Source: Membranipora membranacea (Eukaryota > Bryozoa > Gymnolaemata > Cheilostomatida > Membraniporidae). Taken from it: DNA of 64,000 bases. Positions 13,601 through 24,500 of this stretch are shown here, piece after piece. The position numbers and the translations under genes are program-made. Position 1 is the first letter of the stretch; each line of letters starts with the position of its first letter. A model generated the notes under the pieces. That model saw nothing but the letters and a program-made list of their open reading frames with translations, had not been told where the DNA came from and ran no database searches. The stretch covers positions 35,066,283 to 35,130,282 of the forward strand of contig OU612066.1 of the NCBI GenBank assembly GCA_914767715.1. The letters run 5' to 3'.

Positions 13601-15828
13601 TAACCTGATGTACGGCAGAAGCCTTCTGTGACTTGGGGTCTGTAATACAAGCATCAGAGATTTGGCGAGTTTATCTACACTCTTGTTCTCAGCGTAAGCT
13701 TTCAGAACACCAATCAGTGCCATCTTCTTCTCATAATTCTCTCTGAACAGATTGTTCATCTGTGTAAGTAAGTCAGAGAAAACGTTAGATCATTCACTTG
13801 TATGAAACCATCAATGCATCAGAATTGAGTATAGACCAATGGAAGTTTATTCATCAGAGAACTGAGCTAAGCAATGGTTTAGAACTTATTTACACAAACA
13901 GAAGTATGTCTACCTCAGAGCAGGCCTTAAAGAACATATGTGGTTCCAACTGCTTTCCTTACTTAGACACCTTGATGTTCTGATTTTGCGAATCAGCTGA
14001 CAGAACAAAGGTCCGTCTAATGAAGCAAGGCATCACAAGGACATGTGGCAGTATGAGGTATTTTGGGAGTGGTGTAAAATGTGGTTAGTTTGTTTATAGA
14101 TTTGAGAACCTATGATTCTGACATATTTATTCCGGTTTAGCCACATGCAGCAGCCGGCAACAGCCCAATGTGAAATGACATCACAAAGTAAGGATTATAC
14201 TTGCTATGTGATGATATAGGAACGGGTTTGATTCAATAAAGCTTTGTGCAGGCTGAGGAACAATAGCCGTATTATTGTATGAGCATGTTTATTATTATTG
14301 ATCTGTGGTATTGACAGGGCAACAAGCATATTTCCGATAAGTTACGCCTGCAGCACTGGGAGGTAAATTAAAAGCTGATTCCATATCATGACATGCTGCC
14401 TCAGATTACAATACAGCTCAATTTAAGTGTGCAATCAAAAGTTTGGCGCCTTACTCGCAGAAATACTGTGCTTTATGTCTGAAAGAAATATGGTTCTGCG
14501 ACTGGTTTCAGAAATTGCAGATGAACAAATTCTAAATTTGAAAACTGTGTTCTCATAAACGGGAGAAACTTCATCTTGTAAAGAGATTCAGAAGAAGAGT
14601 CTCTGTGTAGATTAAAGTAGAAGAGATTTTGATAAGGCTCCAATTATTGCTGACACATTTGTAATGCCAGATTACGCCGACAAAGAAACTAAATTCGATG
14701 TTTCTTCAGCTCTTACCTTTGCATACAGATCTTTGGCGTTTTGATCGGGGTGATGGTTATGGTTATGATTGGATGGAGATGGGCTGACATGGCGATGTCC
14801 TGATTTACTTGATTGTTTTAGAGGAAGGATAGCCAGGGTAATCTTCCCTCTGTGAGCTGTGAGCACCTTTTGGATTAAGTTCAGAGAGTTGGACTTGTCG
14901 TAGATTGGATCCCCATTTAGTTCTAGCACCAAATCACCTGAAAATGTACCAGCCATTATAGGATGTGATTACAAGAACAAACATAATCAATTCTCATATA
15001 TCAAGTTGGACTCAGTGGAATCAATATAGTGGTCTGATAGGAAGTCAAGCTAGGCGGCGGAGTAAAAAATTGTACCCTTGCCTGAATCGCTAAGAGTACT
15101 TTTGTAAATATTTACTGCAGAAGCTATCCCTGTACGGAGATGGCACGCAGCCAGCTGTGTTTGATTTCATTATTTAACTTTTCCGCTGCATTGAAATGGA
15201 TGTTATGAACAGAGCGGATATCGCACAATCATATCAAAACCCATTAGACTTCTATTGTTCACAAACAACAAATAGTACACTTCATTTAAAAGTCTGTGTG
15301 GATTTTAATGTAAAGCAATATTTGTAATAAGTATATACCTTACAATTTCAGGGATGAGGAAATTTCAATGCATCTTATGCTGAAGTTCGCACCAATTACA
15401 GAGCCTAGGCCTATAAAATGTATCAACAGCTGGAAGACCTTACCTTTCCTCAATCCTGCTTTGTACGCTGGTCCTCTGCTTTGTATGGAGTCAATTAGAA
15501 ATCCGTGTTTTTGAGAATACTGGAGAGTAAATCCAAATCTGTACAGTCTTGTAGCGTATAACTCCACGTGTTGCACATCGTTTATCACTTTGATAGTTGG
15601 CACATTGGTGTTTAGGTGTTTGGCAAAATTTTCAAGAGCTTGCGCAGACATCTGATTGACTTTGTGATTGTCTAGTTCTAGAATTTGGTCACCACGTTTT
15701 AGGCCCTGCTTGTCCGCTGCAGAGCCGCGTGTGACATGGAGGACGTACGCCGGCCCGTGTCCACCGATACAGAATCCATGCCTCTGAGGCCAGGGTACAT
15801 ACAGCTGACTGGCTCTATCTCGTGGCAT
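1612..15828 (-). CDS. GRID2IP: Delphilin-like formin: PDZ-PDZ-HHD-PDZ-HHD-HHD-FH1-FH2 (22 exons, 1439 aa)
   Basis: Exons, 5' to 3' on the - strand: 15828-15444, 14937-14717, 13759-13605, 13159-12968, 12679-12509, 12237-11933, 11602-11421, 10654-10584, 9685-9477, 9234-9084, 8804-8656, 8264-8172, 7657-7481, 6138-5718, 5485-5322, 5039-4845, 4473-4229, 3988-3833, 3455-3303, 2945-2816, 2284-2232, 1953-1612. All phases agree. PDZ1 is about residues 14-82, PDZ2 96-170, PDZ3 322-402. Harmonin-N-like helical domains lie near 203-265, 538-605 and 648-715. FH1 (a run of ten Pro) is near 1005-1015, and FH2 runs from about 1025 to 1420, with the KRLNWE start, the HEKKAFNTSIILASL actin-binding segment and LVLVMGNELN. 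Delphilins are postsynaptic actin-assembly scaffolds in vertebrates; the role here is inferred. The start is the first Met before PDZ1. The exon-12 acceptor (ctatgaag) is weak. It shares a 745-bp upstream region with RBM8A. Human delphilin is shorter (about 1200 aa). Confidence 0.88.
1986..2153 (-). other. Possible alternative terminal exon of the delphilin-like gene
   Basis: Inside the last intron (1954-2231), an acceptor-like ttgtag is followed by 55 open codons and TGA, in the same phase (0) as the constitutive last exon. The peptide includes GELTQARKRKQNESGFQ and is hydrophilic. Use of this exon would truncate the FH2 C-terminal coil. No protein similarity is recognised, so this may be chance. 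Confidence 0.25.
5322..5360 (-). repeat. FH1 polyproline-coding CCN run
   Basis: On the + strand this is a GGN/GGT-rich block; on the gene strand it encodes ten consecutive prolines ending at the exon-15 donor. It is the profilin-binding FH1 segment and also a low-complexity tract prone to length variation. Confidence 0.85.
7043..7073. repeat. 20-bp perfect palindrome with 4-bp flanking direct repeats
   Basis: CTCACAAAAA at 7049-7058 is followed directly by its reverse complement at 7059-7068. ATCC occurs 3 bp to the left (7043-7046) and 2 bp to the right (7070-7073). It lies in the intron between delphilin-like exons 14 and 13. Confidence 0.6.
8330..8390. repeat. Inverted repeat (17-bp arms, 13-bp loop) bounded by 8-bp direct repeats
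   Basis: CCATAAACATATAAATA at 8336-8352 pairs perfectly with 8366-8382. ATGGACCC at 8330-8337 is repeated exactly at 8383-8390, immediately outside the right arm. It sits in the delphilin-like intron between exons 12 and 11 and looks like a very small insertion with target duplication. Confidence 0.65.
8571..8602. repeat. (CA)n/(TA)n microsatellite
   Basis: An interrupted CA run passes directly into a TA run. It lies in the delphilin-like intron downstream of exon 11. Confidence 0.9.
10226..10336. repeat. 36-bp tandem repeat, three copies
   Basis: Copies begin at 10226, 10262 and 10298 with TATAGCCTTATAAAGTACAC. They differ mainly at one base (ctggActg, ctggCctg, ctggTctg). It lies in the delphilin-like intron between exons 9 and 8. 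No coding sense. Confidence 0.9.
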
Positions 15829-16573
15829 CTTAGTTCAGTTGAAAGCTGGCTGTAATATGTGAAAAATGATGCGTTTGGTCAAATCTCTTTACTCTGAACT
15901 ATATTTCTTGAGTATCACTATCATCAGGTACTTTTTATAACTCTCTGTTAGACATGACCATTGGAGAGTCACAAGTCATGGGTACCATGTGTTTACCTTA
16001 ATTTTAAGTTAATTGATACCAGCCACAAAAAGATGGATACAGGTTATAACTCGCCTGATGTCCTAGGGAAGATTGCCTGTCATGTCAAGACAGTCTATAC
16101 CAAATGGTAGTAGGATGTTACTTACTGCTAGCTCTAATGCACTCACATTAAATACTGCACTCAACTTTAATCATAGCAGAGATCACTCATTAGGTAATAT
16201 TGTTCAACAATTCCAGCTTGTTTGTAACCTTACCCATCAAAGGTCACACCCTGCTGACACTGTTACATAACAGTAATAACTGGATAAAGACTCCAAGTGA
16301 ATCATCTTCATATCACCTGCTACCACTAATCAATTGTTTGCCTCAAGTAGGCACTCTTATTTACGACAACGACGACTGCTTGTCAGTATGAGCTCTTCAC
16401 AACTTTAAAACTAAAAACAATTATAAATGTTTAAACAGATCAAAGTGTTGCGAGATCTCGTGTTTATATTCACAAGTAAAGAAGAAAAAAAAGGAAAGGA
16501 GTTGGCTACTTAGAAAAAAATATTTTGACTACGGACAAAAGAGCATTGATCAGATCATAGGAATAATACAGAC
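15829..16573. promoter_or_regulatory. Divergent upstream region shared by delphilin-like gene (-) and RBM8A (+)
   Basis: 745 bp separate the two start codons, so both promoters and 5' UTRs must lie here unless non-coding exons exist elsewhere. I see no convincing TATA box or CpG-rich block. Assignment rests on gene arrangement only. Confidence 0.45.
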
Positions 16574-19500
16574 ATGGCTGATGTTTTGGATATCCATGAA
16601 GATGATGAGTTCCAGGTTGACGAGGAGGGTGACAGTAAGTAAAAAATATTGTGACTTCGGAGACATAATTATAATATATAGTCTCAGTCTCTGTCTGGTT
16701 CAATTCATCAATCAATCATAACAACAACATGAACATGTGTTTGTTTGTGTTGTGGGTAGGCCTAACTAAGTGCAAGTAGTATGTATAACATTGTCACAAG
16801 TTGTGCCTCTTTGAGATTAATTCATCTTTGTTTCACCCGATTCAATTATTGTTGTGCTTGTCATGATTTGACTTGACATGTCCCCCAAACATAGGACAAA
16901 ACAAATGAAATAGTTAATAGAATTAGTCTTTAAATAGTATTTATTATTTATAGGGTAGTACTAGCCCGCTAGTAGTGTATAGTAGGCCTAGATAGATGAG
17001 AGTAGTACAACAACTAAAACCAAGGAAGGTGTAATTCCTTAAGTAGAAGTGAATAAATACACAAACTGAGACATTTACTTGGGCGCTGGTTTTTTAATTC
17101 AATTTTTTTTTATTTACAATACTACCTGTAGCCTTAGAAGGGTAGATAGTTTGTGTTTGGATAGGCTGAAAGTCAACAGAGTTCCTTTGTTGGTTATAAC
17201 ACCACAAGACAGGGCCTACTACCACCATGGAACCACCACACCCCTTGAACTGACATATACATGTATATGCATGGTTGATATGCTTTATTAAAACTTTATT
17301 TATATAATATATTGTTGTTTTGTTGCTAATGAATAACGCTAGTAGTTGCGGCGGTGATGGGGAAGATAGGATTGTTGGTGAACATCTCATTACATGTGAT
17401 AACTAACATTTAGGGTGATAGCACAGCTATCTGTAGTTGGTGCAAGTCCGGTAGTTTACTGTACTTGAACCAACTATAGAAGGCCTGTGGGTGATAGGGT
17501 ATTTTATGGCTCAAATAAAATTAAAACCAGCAAAAACTCAGTAATAAGACAGTCTTGCTGTTGTGAAAGCCTCTTTGGACCTGATTATTATTATTATCAT
17601 CATGAAAAACATTAGTAATAATGAATTGTTGCTGACAATAAAAGTATATATATATAATAGGGAAAGTTGAAAACGAAGAAATATATTTAATATCTGATAA
17701 TTTGGAATGTAACGTGAGTAGCCACCATTTTGATAATGTAAAATGATCTCTTTTTCACAGGTAGTTTGTTGAAGCTGAAGGACAAAGCTAGGAAGCGCAA
17801 AGGAAGAGGATTCGGATCAGGTGAGTGGATACTCTAACCTAGACATAATATACGTCTGACTCAATGGTGAATATGTACTAAGGCCTAAGGTGTCATCTTC
17901 TACCAGAGTCCCAAACAATGTGAAGGAGAATCGTTTGGTTGCATGAATTTTTTATCTGCTTTGACGTCGAAGCATTATAAAAAAAAGTTATTTCCAATTT
18001 TTTTTTAAATTGATACTGCAAGCAGCAAAACATATCTTTGATGGTAGGCGTGCTTTTTATCACTCCATTGTGTCAACCTAGACCACCAGCCTCCCAAGTC
18101 AGTACACCGGTCTATTGACTTGGGAATAATCACCAAGCACAAAGGGGCTAACACATAGAGTCAGAGATTTAGCTAATCTTAGCAATTAAAGTTATGAGCC
18201 ATGAAGGTTACAAATATAATTTGTTGGTGAAACTTCATTTTCTGACAATATGTCATACAGGTTATTGAGGTTTTCTTAGTTGTGTGGCTGAAGTGTCCAG
18301 ACTACTCTTGCATTATGTGCTGATTGGTCTGGTAAAACATTGTGGACCTCTAGATCTGTTGTCTACCTGTTATCATAGAAGTATGAAGTTTGCTAGCTTA
18401 TACTGTTATTGTGTATTTGACAGGCAACGTTATTGAATTTGGGGAATGAATACATGATTAATTTCACAATAGATAGTAAGTTGGTATAGCTTCGAGCATT
18501 TTTGAAGATATTTTGTCTTTTTTTTTCAGAGGGAGTCACTAAGATTGGAGTTGAGAAATTTGAAGCAATGGATGCAGAGGAAGATGATGAGCAAGCATCA
18601 GCTACAGGACCTCAAAGATGTAAGCCAATCACTACTGTGTATCTATAACTGGTCATATGATTGGAATGTGAGGTTCTGTTGCCCTTAAGTTTAAATTTCT
18701 GTGCTCTAAAGACACTTCTGAGTTGTTTTTTTTTACACTAGGTCTTATTTGACCGCCCTATTTAACAGGCCCCTTTAAGTGCAGGTAGCTTGTGTTGGCT
18801 AGTGACCCTATACCCCTGTCCGCCGTTTCCGGCTACTCTTTTTTCCGAAGCAGCAGAGGAGGATCTTTATACCACGCCATGTTTAATTTGTTTGCAGCTG
18901 TGGAAGGCTGGATATTATTTGTGACTGGTGTACACGAAGAAGCACAAGAAGATAACGTATTTGATGCGTTTGCTGATTATGGAGAAATCAAAAACCTACA
19001 TCTTAATCTTGACAGACGAACAGGATTTATAAAGGTTGGTTATCATCATTAGATATTGATATTGTTAGTAAATAATATGTCATGTACAAAATTTACTCCA
19101 CTCCCTGCAACCTAATTTTCCATGAACTTCCCGAGATGGGTAGAGCACTGGAGAAATGGCATGCCTTTTTCCTTATGCGATATTGTATGTAGCTAACATT
19201 AAGTTGCCCCAGACAACCTGAACTAGGTTCTAGCATATATTTTTTTCTTACTATATAAATTTGAAATGATACATGCCAGGGTACATGGTGGATTGTTGGT
19301 ATAATGTATTCATAAAACAATACTAACATTGTGTATCAGTTGTAGTCTGAATTTTAGAGTATGTTGCACTTATAATAACAAGTAATTCCTTGAAACTGTA
19401 TTCGCAAATATAAGTTGTCTATATGAGTTGCAAAGAATGCAAATCTGTTAAATTTATGATCATCTCTCATTTGAAATTAAAACTGAGTTTGATTGAATCC

Positions 19501-20273
19501 AACAGGGATATGCTCTGGTGGAATTTGAGACGTTTAAAGAAGCTGAAGCAGCCATGAAGAACCTAAATGGTACAGAATTACTGGGACAGGCAATGCATGT
19601 AGACTGGGCTTTTGTGAGAGGGGCAGCAGCGGGTAAAACTGGCAGGTATGTATCTTACCATAGACATATTACCGATTATCCACTACTACAAACATCTAAT
19701 GTAGTGTTAATAATAATAAACCCAGTCAGCACACCAAAACATCTAGAGTGAGACACTTTATTGTTGGTGACTTTATGACATCGGGTTGTGTAGAAGCAAT
19801 GATGCTCTCATTGATTTGTGATCCAACTTCCAGGTTTTTCTGTTGATAACTCAAACTCCGATTGAACTTGTTTGAGTTATCAACAACAAAAACAGGAATA
19901 TCAACTGCAAGTCAATGATAACACCAATGCTACTACACAATTCAATGTCGTAACGTCACCCACAATTAACTGCCTCAATACTACTGCTTCATGTTTGCTG
20001 GCAGACAAGACCAAATGTGTGCCTATTATTGTTATCATATTACATGAATATTATCTAGTTTCTCTTGAGGTGTTAGTCAGTTCGTACAAAATAAAATCAT
20101 ACAGTACACTTAATAGAACTATGGTAAGACTTGTCCTCTCCTTGACATATAAGGTCAATGAGAGGATAACTCTATTGTTGATGTTGTTATAAATTCTTTC
20201 CTTGCGATTTTATATTTGTAAGATATTCTCTATCAACTCACTCTTGTTTTACAGACGAAATAGGAGGAAGTGA
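16574..20273 (+). CDS. RBM8A: Exon junction complex RNA-binding protein Y14 (6 exons, 168 aa)
   Basis: Exons 16574-16634, 17761-17820, 18530-18619, 18898-19034, 19506-19645, 20255-20273; all GT-AG and in phase. The protein starts [20 protein letters not shown], then a Lys/Arg-rich segment ([16 protein letters not shown]), then an RRM at about 73-151 with RNP2 ILFVTGV (76-82) and RNP1 KGYALVEF (116-123). Y14 binds MAGO in the exon junction complex and acts in splicing-coupled mRNA localisation and nonsense-mediated decay. Family length is about 165-175 aa, so the model is complete. Oddity: the C-terminal tail is only TGRRRNRRK and lacks the Ser-Arg dipeptides of vertebrate Y14. The AIG1-family gene follows on the same strand. 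Confidence 0.95.
17413..17497 (+). ncRNA. Structured segment in RBM8A intron 1 (two hairpins between direct repeats)
   Basis: GATAGC/GCTATC (17417-17422, 17426-17431, loop ACA) is followed by a 14-bp stem with one mismatch (17434-17447 with 17463-17476, 15-nt loop). GGGTGATAG occurs at 17413-17421 and again at 17489-17497, enclosing both hairpins. It could be an intron-encoded small RNA, but no C/D box or clear H/ACA signature was found. Confidence 0.25.
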
Positions 20274-20917
20274 TAGTGAGATTTATACACGCCTCTCTGA
20301 ATCAATTATTATCTACTGTACATAAGATGCTTGTCACAGGATTGGATGCAACTCAACTGTGGCAATATCACTAGGTGATGATAGTGACACTGTAATGTAA
20401 TAGGATTTACATGTAGCTTTGGTGTTTGTTGTTATTTTCTCACTATCTTCGTATCTGTAGAAATTACAGAAATGGCCAATTATGTGATTGTACAGAAAAC
20501 AAAACTGTAAAATAATGTTGCAAATATAAGTGTAATCAAAACAATCTTTTGTCCATTTTATTAGTTCAACTGGAACATCCATACCACACCTGCATCTACA
20601 TAGTTTGGCAGTACTGAATAGAATATTTGTGGGCGGTATATCTTGTGTCTGTGGGAAAGCATACAATACAATAACATGTTGATTGTAACTTTGGTTGAGG
20701 TATTTTACAAATGATAGGTTTTGGCGGTCACAGAGCGTAGTGTTCACATAGACCTTCTCCAATATCTGTGGTAACAAGTACCTGAGTCTTCAGGCCTACT
20801 CAAATCATCTAAGCCCAGAAAGGTTGCGTACATGTAAAAGTGATGCATTGTTGGGTCTGATTTAACAGCGATAATGTCGTTATGCGGTGGCTGGATTTGA
20901 TACATGTTGCATTTTGA

Positions 20918-20939
20918 GAATATCCATCTTTGGATATTC
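20918..20939. repeat. Palindrome 1 of cluster (9-bp arms, 4-bp loop)
   Basis: GAATATCCA at 20918-20926 pairs with TGGATATTC at 20931-20939. Total length 22 bp. Confidence 0.7.
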
Positions 20940-20965
20940 ATAGTCTTCATACGCAAGTACACTAG

Positions 20966-20987
20966 ATCAAGGAGTTAACTCCTTGAT
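20966..20987. repeat. Palindrome 2 of cluster (22 bp, perfect)
   Basis: ATCAAGGAGTT is followed at once by its reverse complement. It is flanked by TAG on both sides. Confidence 0.8.
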
Positions 20988-21021
20988 TAGAGTAATGGTG
21001 AAACAAGTGAACTATAGATTG

Positions 21022-21063
21022 GGTGTGGACAATGAACTAAAGTTTAGTTCATTGGTGTGGACA
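21022..21063. repeat. Palindrome 3 of cluster with 10-bp flanking direct repeats
   Basis: AATGAACTAAA (21031-21041), one G, then TTTAGTTCATT (21043-21053). GGTGTGGACA lies at 21022-21031 and again at 21054-21063, bracketing the palindrome with a 1-bp overlap. Its near-identical copy is at 22954-22977. Confidence 0.75.
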
Positions 21064-21512
21064 TAGAGGTGGTACTCCTGTGTGTTTACAACTCAAGTCT
21101 GTTGTACCTGCAATCAAGGCCAACAGATAAGGAAGTTTGGGACTCCTGCTATCAGGGACTCCCCAACTCCCTGCTGCTATGGGCATACAAAGAATTCATG
21201 AAAAGCTTGGAATTGTCTGATCTTCGATATAAATGACCTTTGTACTATTGCTGAATCCCCATTCACTGCTACGGGTAACCCAACGGAGCACCATATCAAT
21301 TTCATAACAACAAGTTGGAACCTGAGCCGCAATTGTAAGAAAGAAATAACAGGGAGTTACAGAGAGTTACTTGGAAGTGACTCCTTGGTAATAATTACAA
21401 ATCAATCAATTCAGCTTCTGTGTTGAAACATTGTCATTGCCACAAGTCTTACACCATTTGCAAGAGCGGTTCAGCTCAGGAGGTTAGCTTTTGTCATCTA
21501 AAGACCCCAGAC

Positions 21513-24500
21513 ATGAAGTTTACAGGAAAGTTATGCATATATGTATGCTTTGCTGTTTGTTTTGTTGGATCTCTTGTGTTTGATAGTGTATTTGTTCCTC
21601 CTGAGAATCTAAGGCGAAGATTTAGTGATTTTGGAGGCAAATGGAAATACTTGACCCACTTGAATATGGTAAGTCAGTTATGAGCACACTTAATCCTGTT
21701 ACTCCAGTAAGACTCCTTGTTCAATCTACTATATTATGTTTGAAGAGAGCAAATCTAATCAGAAAAGATAGACATTAAACTGGTCTGGATTGGATAGTAC
21801 TCTAACTCTTCCTCGCACCATCATTCCTATCCTCTCTTGACAAAACAGGTTTTCATCAATCCATGATTGTCATAACCGATAACTCTGTTCAACAATATGA
21901 TGTGTTCTCTCAGATTATTGCTCATTACGCACAAGTACTGGCTTTAGTACAGAATCCCTGGGATAAGCAATAATTTATAGAGTTGCTGCTGAATAATTTG
22001 CTACACGTAGTAGTAGGCCTACTACATGTAACTGCCCTCCTAGATAATCGTTCGAGTTTCTAACGGGTGCATTTTATAGTAGTTTATTTGAGTAAACCGT
22101 TGACACCGTAAAACTACAATTTTATATAAAATTGATTAAAATATTGATAACGTGTGATTAGTACGATTCAAGTGGTTATACATAAAACATTGAAATTGAA
22201 ATGGCATTTGTCATGGTAAAAATGCAAGTTTGATTAAATCAATATCAAGTTTTAAGATGATGCGTTGCTATGATAAAAGGTAAAAATAGTATAAACATAC
22301 CTCTGTCACCCTTTCCAGGAGAGAGTTAGTATAAAATAAGTTCTAAACCATGTACAGTTCGTATATCATGGATTTAAACGAAGAAACAACATGTAAAATT
22401 ATTGTACCTCGTTCTCTGAGGATTTATACTCGAATTAGGTACTTTGACCAAGCATTTCAATTTATAGTCAAAAGGAAAAAAACAAGTGCTGAGAATAGTA
22501 GATAAAAGGGGACCTATCGCAATATGTGACAACACAGAGGGGTTTGGTGAATCAGGCGACAGGTTGGTTATGTAATAATGTTTGTTATGTTTAGATATAA
22601 TGGGTTTTATTAGGGATTATTCGGTTATGAAAAAATTGAGTTGAATAGATGATTTTTCTCTGTGGTTATGTGTAGTGGCTATGAAAGGATTGGCAGCAAG
22701 GTGACAGTAAACAAGTTAACGGAACTGGATTTATGAAATTTTAATAATATCATCCGAAAACACTACACCCTTGCAGACCCTCGTTGGTCTGTTCAGATAT
22801 CGGTGTAGTTCAACAGTTAATGCATCGAGTGGTCACACAGCATCCCGATACCAGGTTTTGCGCCGTTCATCTGTCATATCAGGATCAAGTATCTCTGATA
22901 AATTGACCTCAGTTCACACTGCTATAAGTAAATTATGGAAGTACTGTTTTACCAATGAACTGAAGGTTTAGTTCATTGGTTTTACAACTGGCAGCTAAGA
23001 TATTTTTGTTTCAAATCTCACAACATGTAGGCTGCCATAGTTATGCAAATCCTGTTGTTCGCCGCAGGGCAGTAGCCTACTGCGCATATTGGTCCTGAGT
23101 CAGATTCAACAGTAACAAATAATTAAAAGTAGTAGATGTATGGCATTGGGGATGGATGTAGGCGTTTGTCATATCTATGATTAGGACTGTAATTTAGTTA
23201 GTTAATTTTATCCACGGAGAGGGGGGCTTTCAATTAGACTGAACGAGGCTTGTTGTCAAGTAATCACAGTCACTTCACTCAAAATATTTTGAATTGAGAA
23301 AATCCAATCTCAGATATTTACACCAGAAGAGATATGTTCCATTGAGCACAACAAGGAGCGATTTGATAGTTATTTTGTAACTTTAAAATTGAAAGACCCC
23401 CATAGGTGTACCCTTTTCTAGCATCGCAATTTGAATAGTTCTATCAAATTGATTGCCTGACTGACTTTTCTAGCACCATGCCATACATATTGGTCAGAAT
23501 AAAAAACTTAGATACCATTGACATGGCAAACAATTTTTACATTGCAAATTGTACTCATGAGAATTTTTAAATTTGAAAGCAAAATTTTTTTTTGGCACAG
23601 ATGAACCTAATGTCATTGAAGCTTGAAACATAATTATTTGAATTTCCAACTAAAAATGTCTTACTTATTGACCTCAAATCGGATCATAGGCTATTATTTA
23701 TAAATCACCTACACAAGCCACTGATATTGTGTCAATATAATGGGAATATAATGCAGTGCAGCTAGTGAATTGATTAAAGCGGTTATTTCATTTCCCTCCA
23801 TTCTTATCTTAACCGATGCTGGTTCTAAACAAATAGTCGCAGTGTAAAGCTTAGGTAGTAAGGATTAAGCTTACTAGTGAGCAGAATGGCAGCCATTAGA
23901 CTTTTTATACATTCAGTATTTTTTGTTGTGTGCCTTGGAGGTGTATTATACAACACAGTGTATACTCGTACACCGAGCGATGAGAGGTTTGGGTGGAAGT
24001 TTCAGTATTTGACCTACATCAATGCGGTAGGTGATTATCTTTTCCATTTTAGCCTGGTTGCATAAATACAAAGTACACCAGTACTATTCTGTTATCAGAG
24101 AGTACCTGGAGTTCAATATACTGATATCTCTCTCAGTCACCCAGACAAACAAAGGTCGTTTGGGTCAACATTGTACAAGGTGACAAAAATGTCGGACAAA
24201 TTTCCAAAGATAGGCCTAAAGGTTGCAGGCAAGGTTTATACATTATTTGAGCCGTTTAAATGGTACATTGGTTGTCCAAATTAGAAACAAGCATATCTGG
24301 AGTAGCTGGTGGTAGATTATTTGTCAATTGTGCAAAATGATTCCACTTGATAACGCACGATGCAAACCTTCGTTCTACGAGAGTGCTTCACAACCAACAC
24401 AATTTTCTCCCACATTCAAACAAAGTGGTACACAATTGTCAAGCCGGTACAACAATATTATTGCTATATCTATATGTGATAAGCCTGCTGAGGACTAAGA

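Larger units (their letters stand above)
20274..21512. other. RBM8A 3' UTR and upstream region of AIG1-family exon 1a
   Basis: No recognisable coding exon. A 147-codon antisense ORF (20777-20334) has non-protein-like composition. Three short palindromes cluster at 20918-21053 (separate entries). The AIG1-family promoter for isoform a should lie in the right part. Confidence 0.5.

Noticed and set aside
18792-18897. Upstream extension of RBM8A exon 4 ORF
   Set aside because: Open only by chance; the tttgcag acceptor at 18891-18897 and the Y14 alignment fix the exon start at 18898.
20334-20777. 147-codon minus-strand ORF
   Set aside because: It lies antisense to the RBM8A 3' UTR. Composition is Cys/Tyr/Ile-rich with no domain, and no splice-linked partners were found. 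Long for chance but not protein-like.
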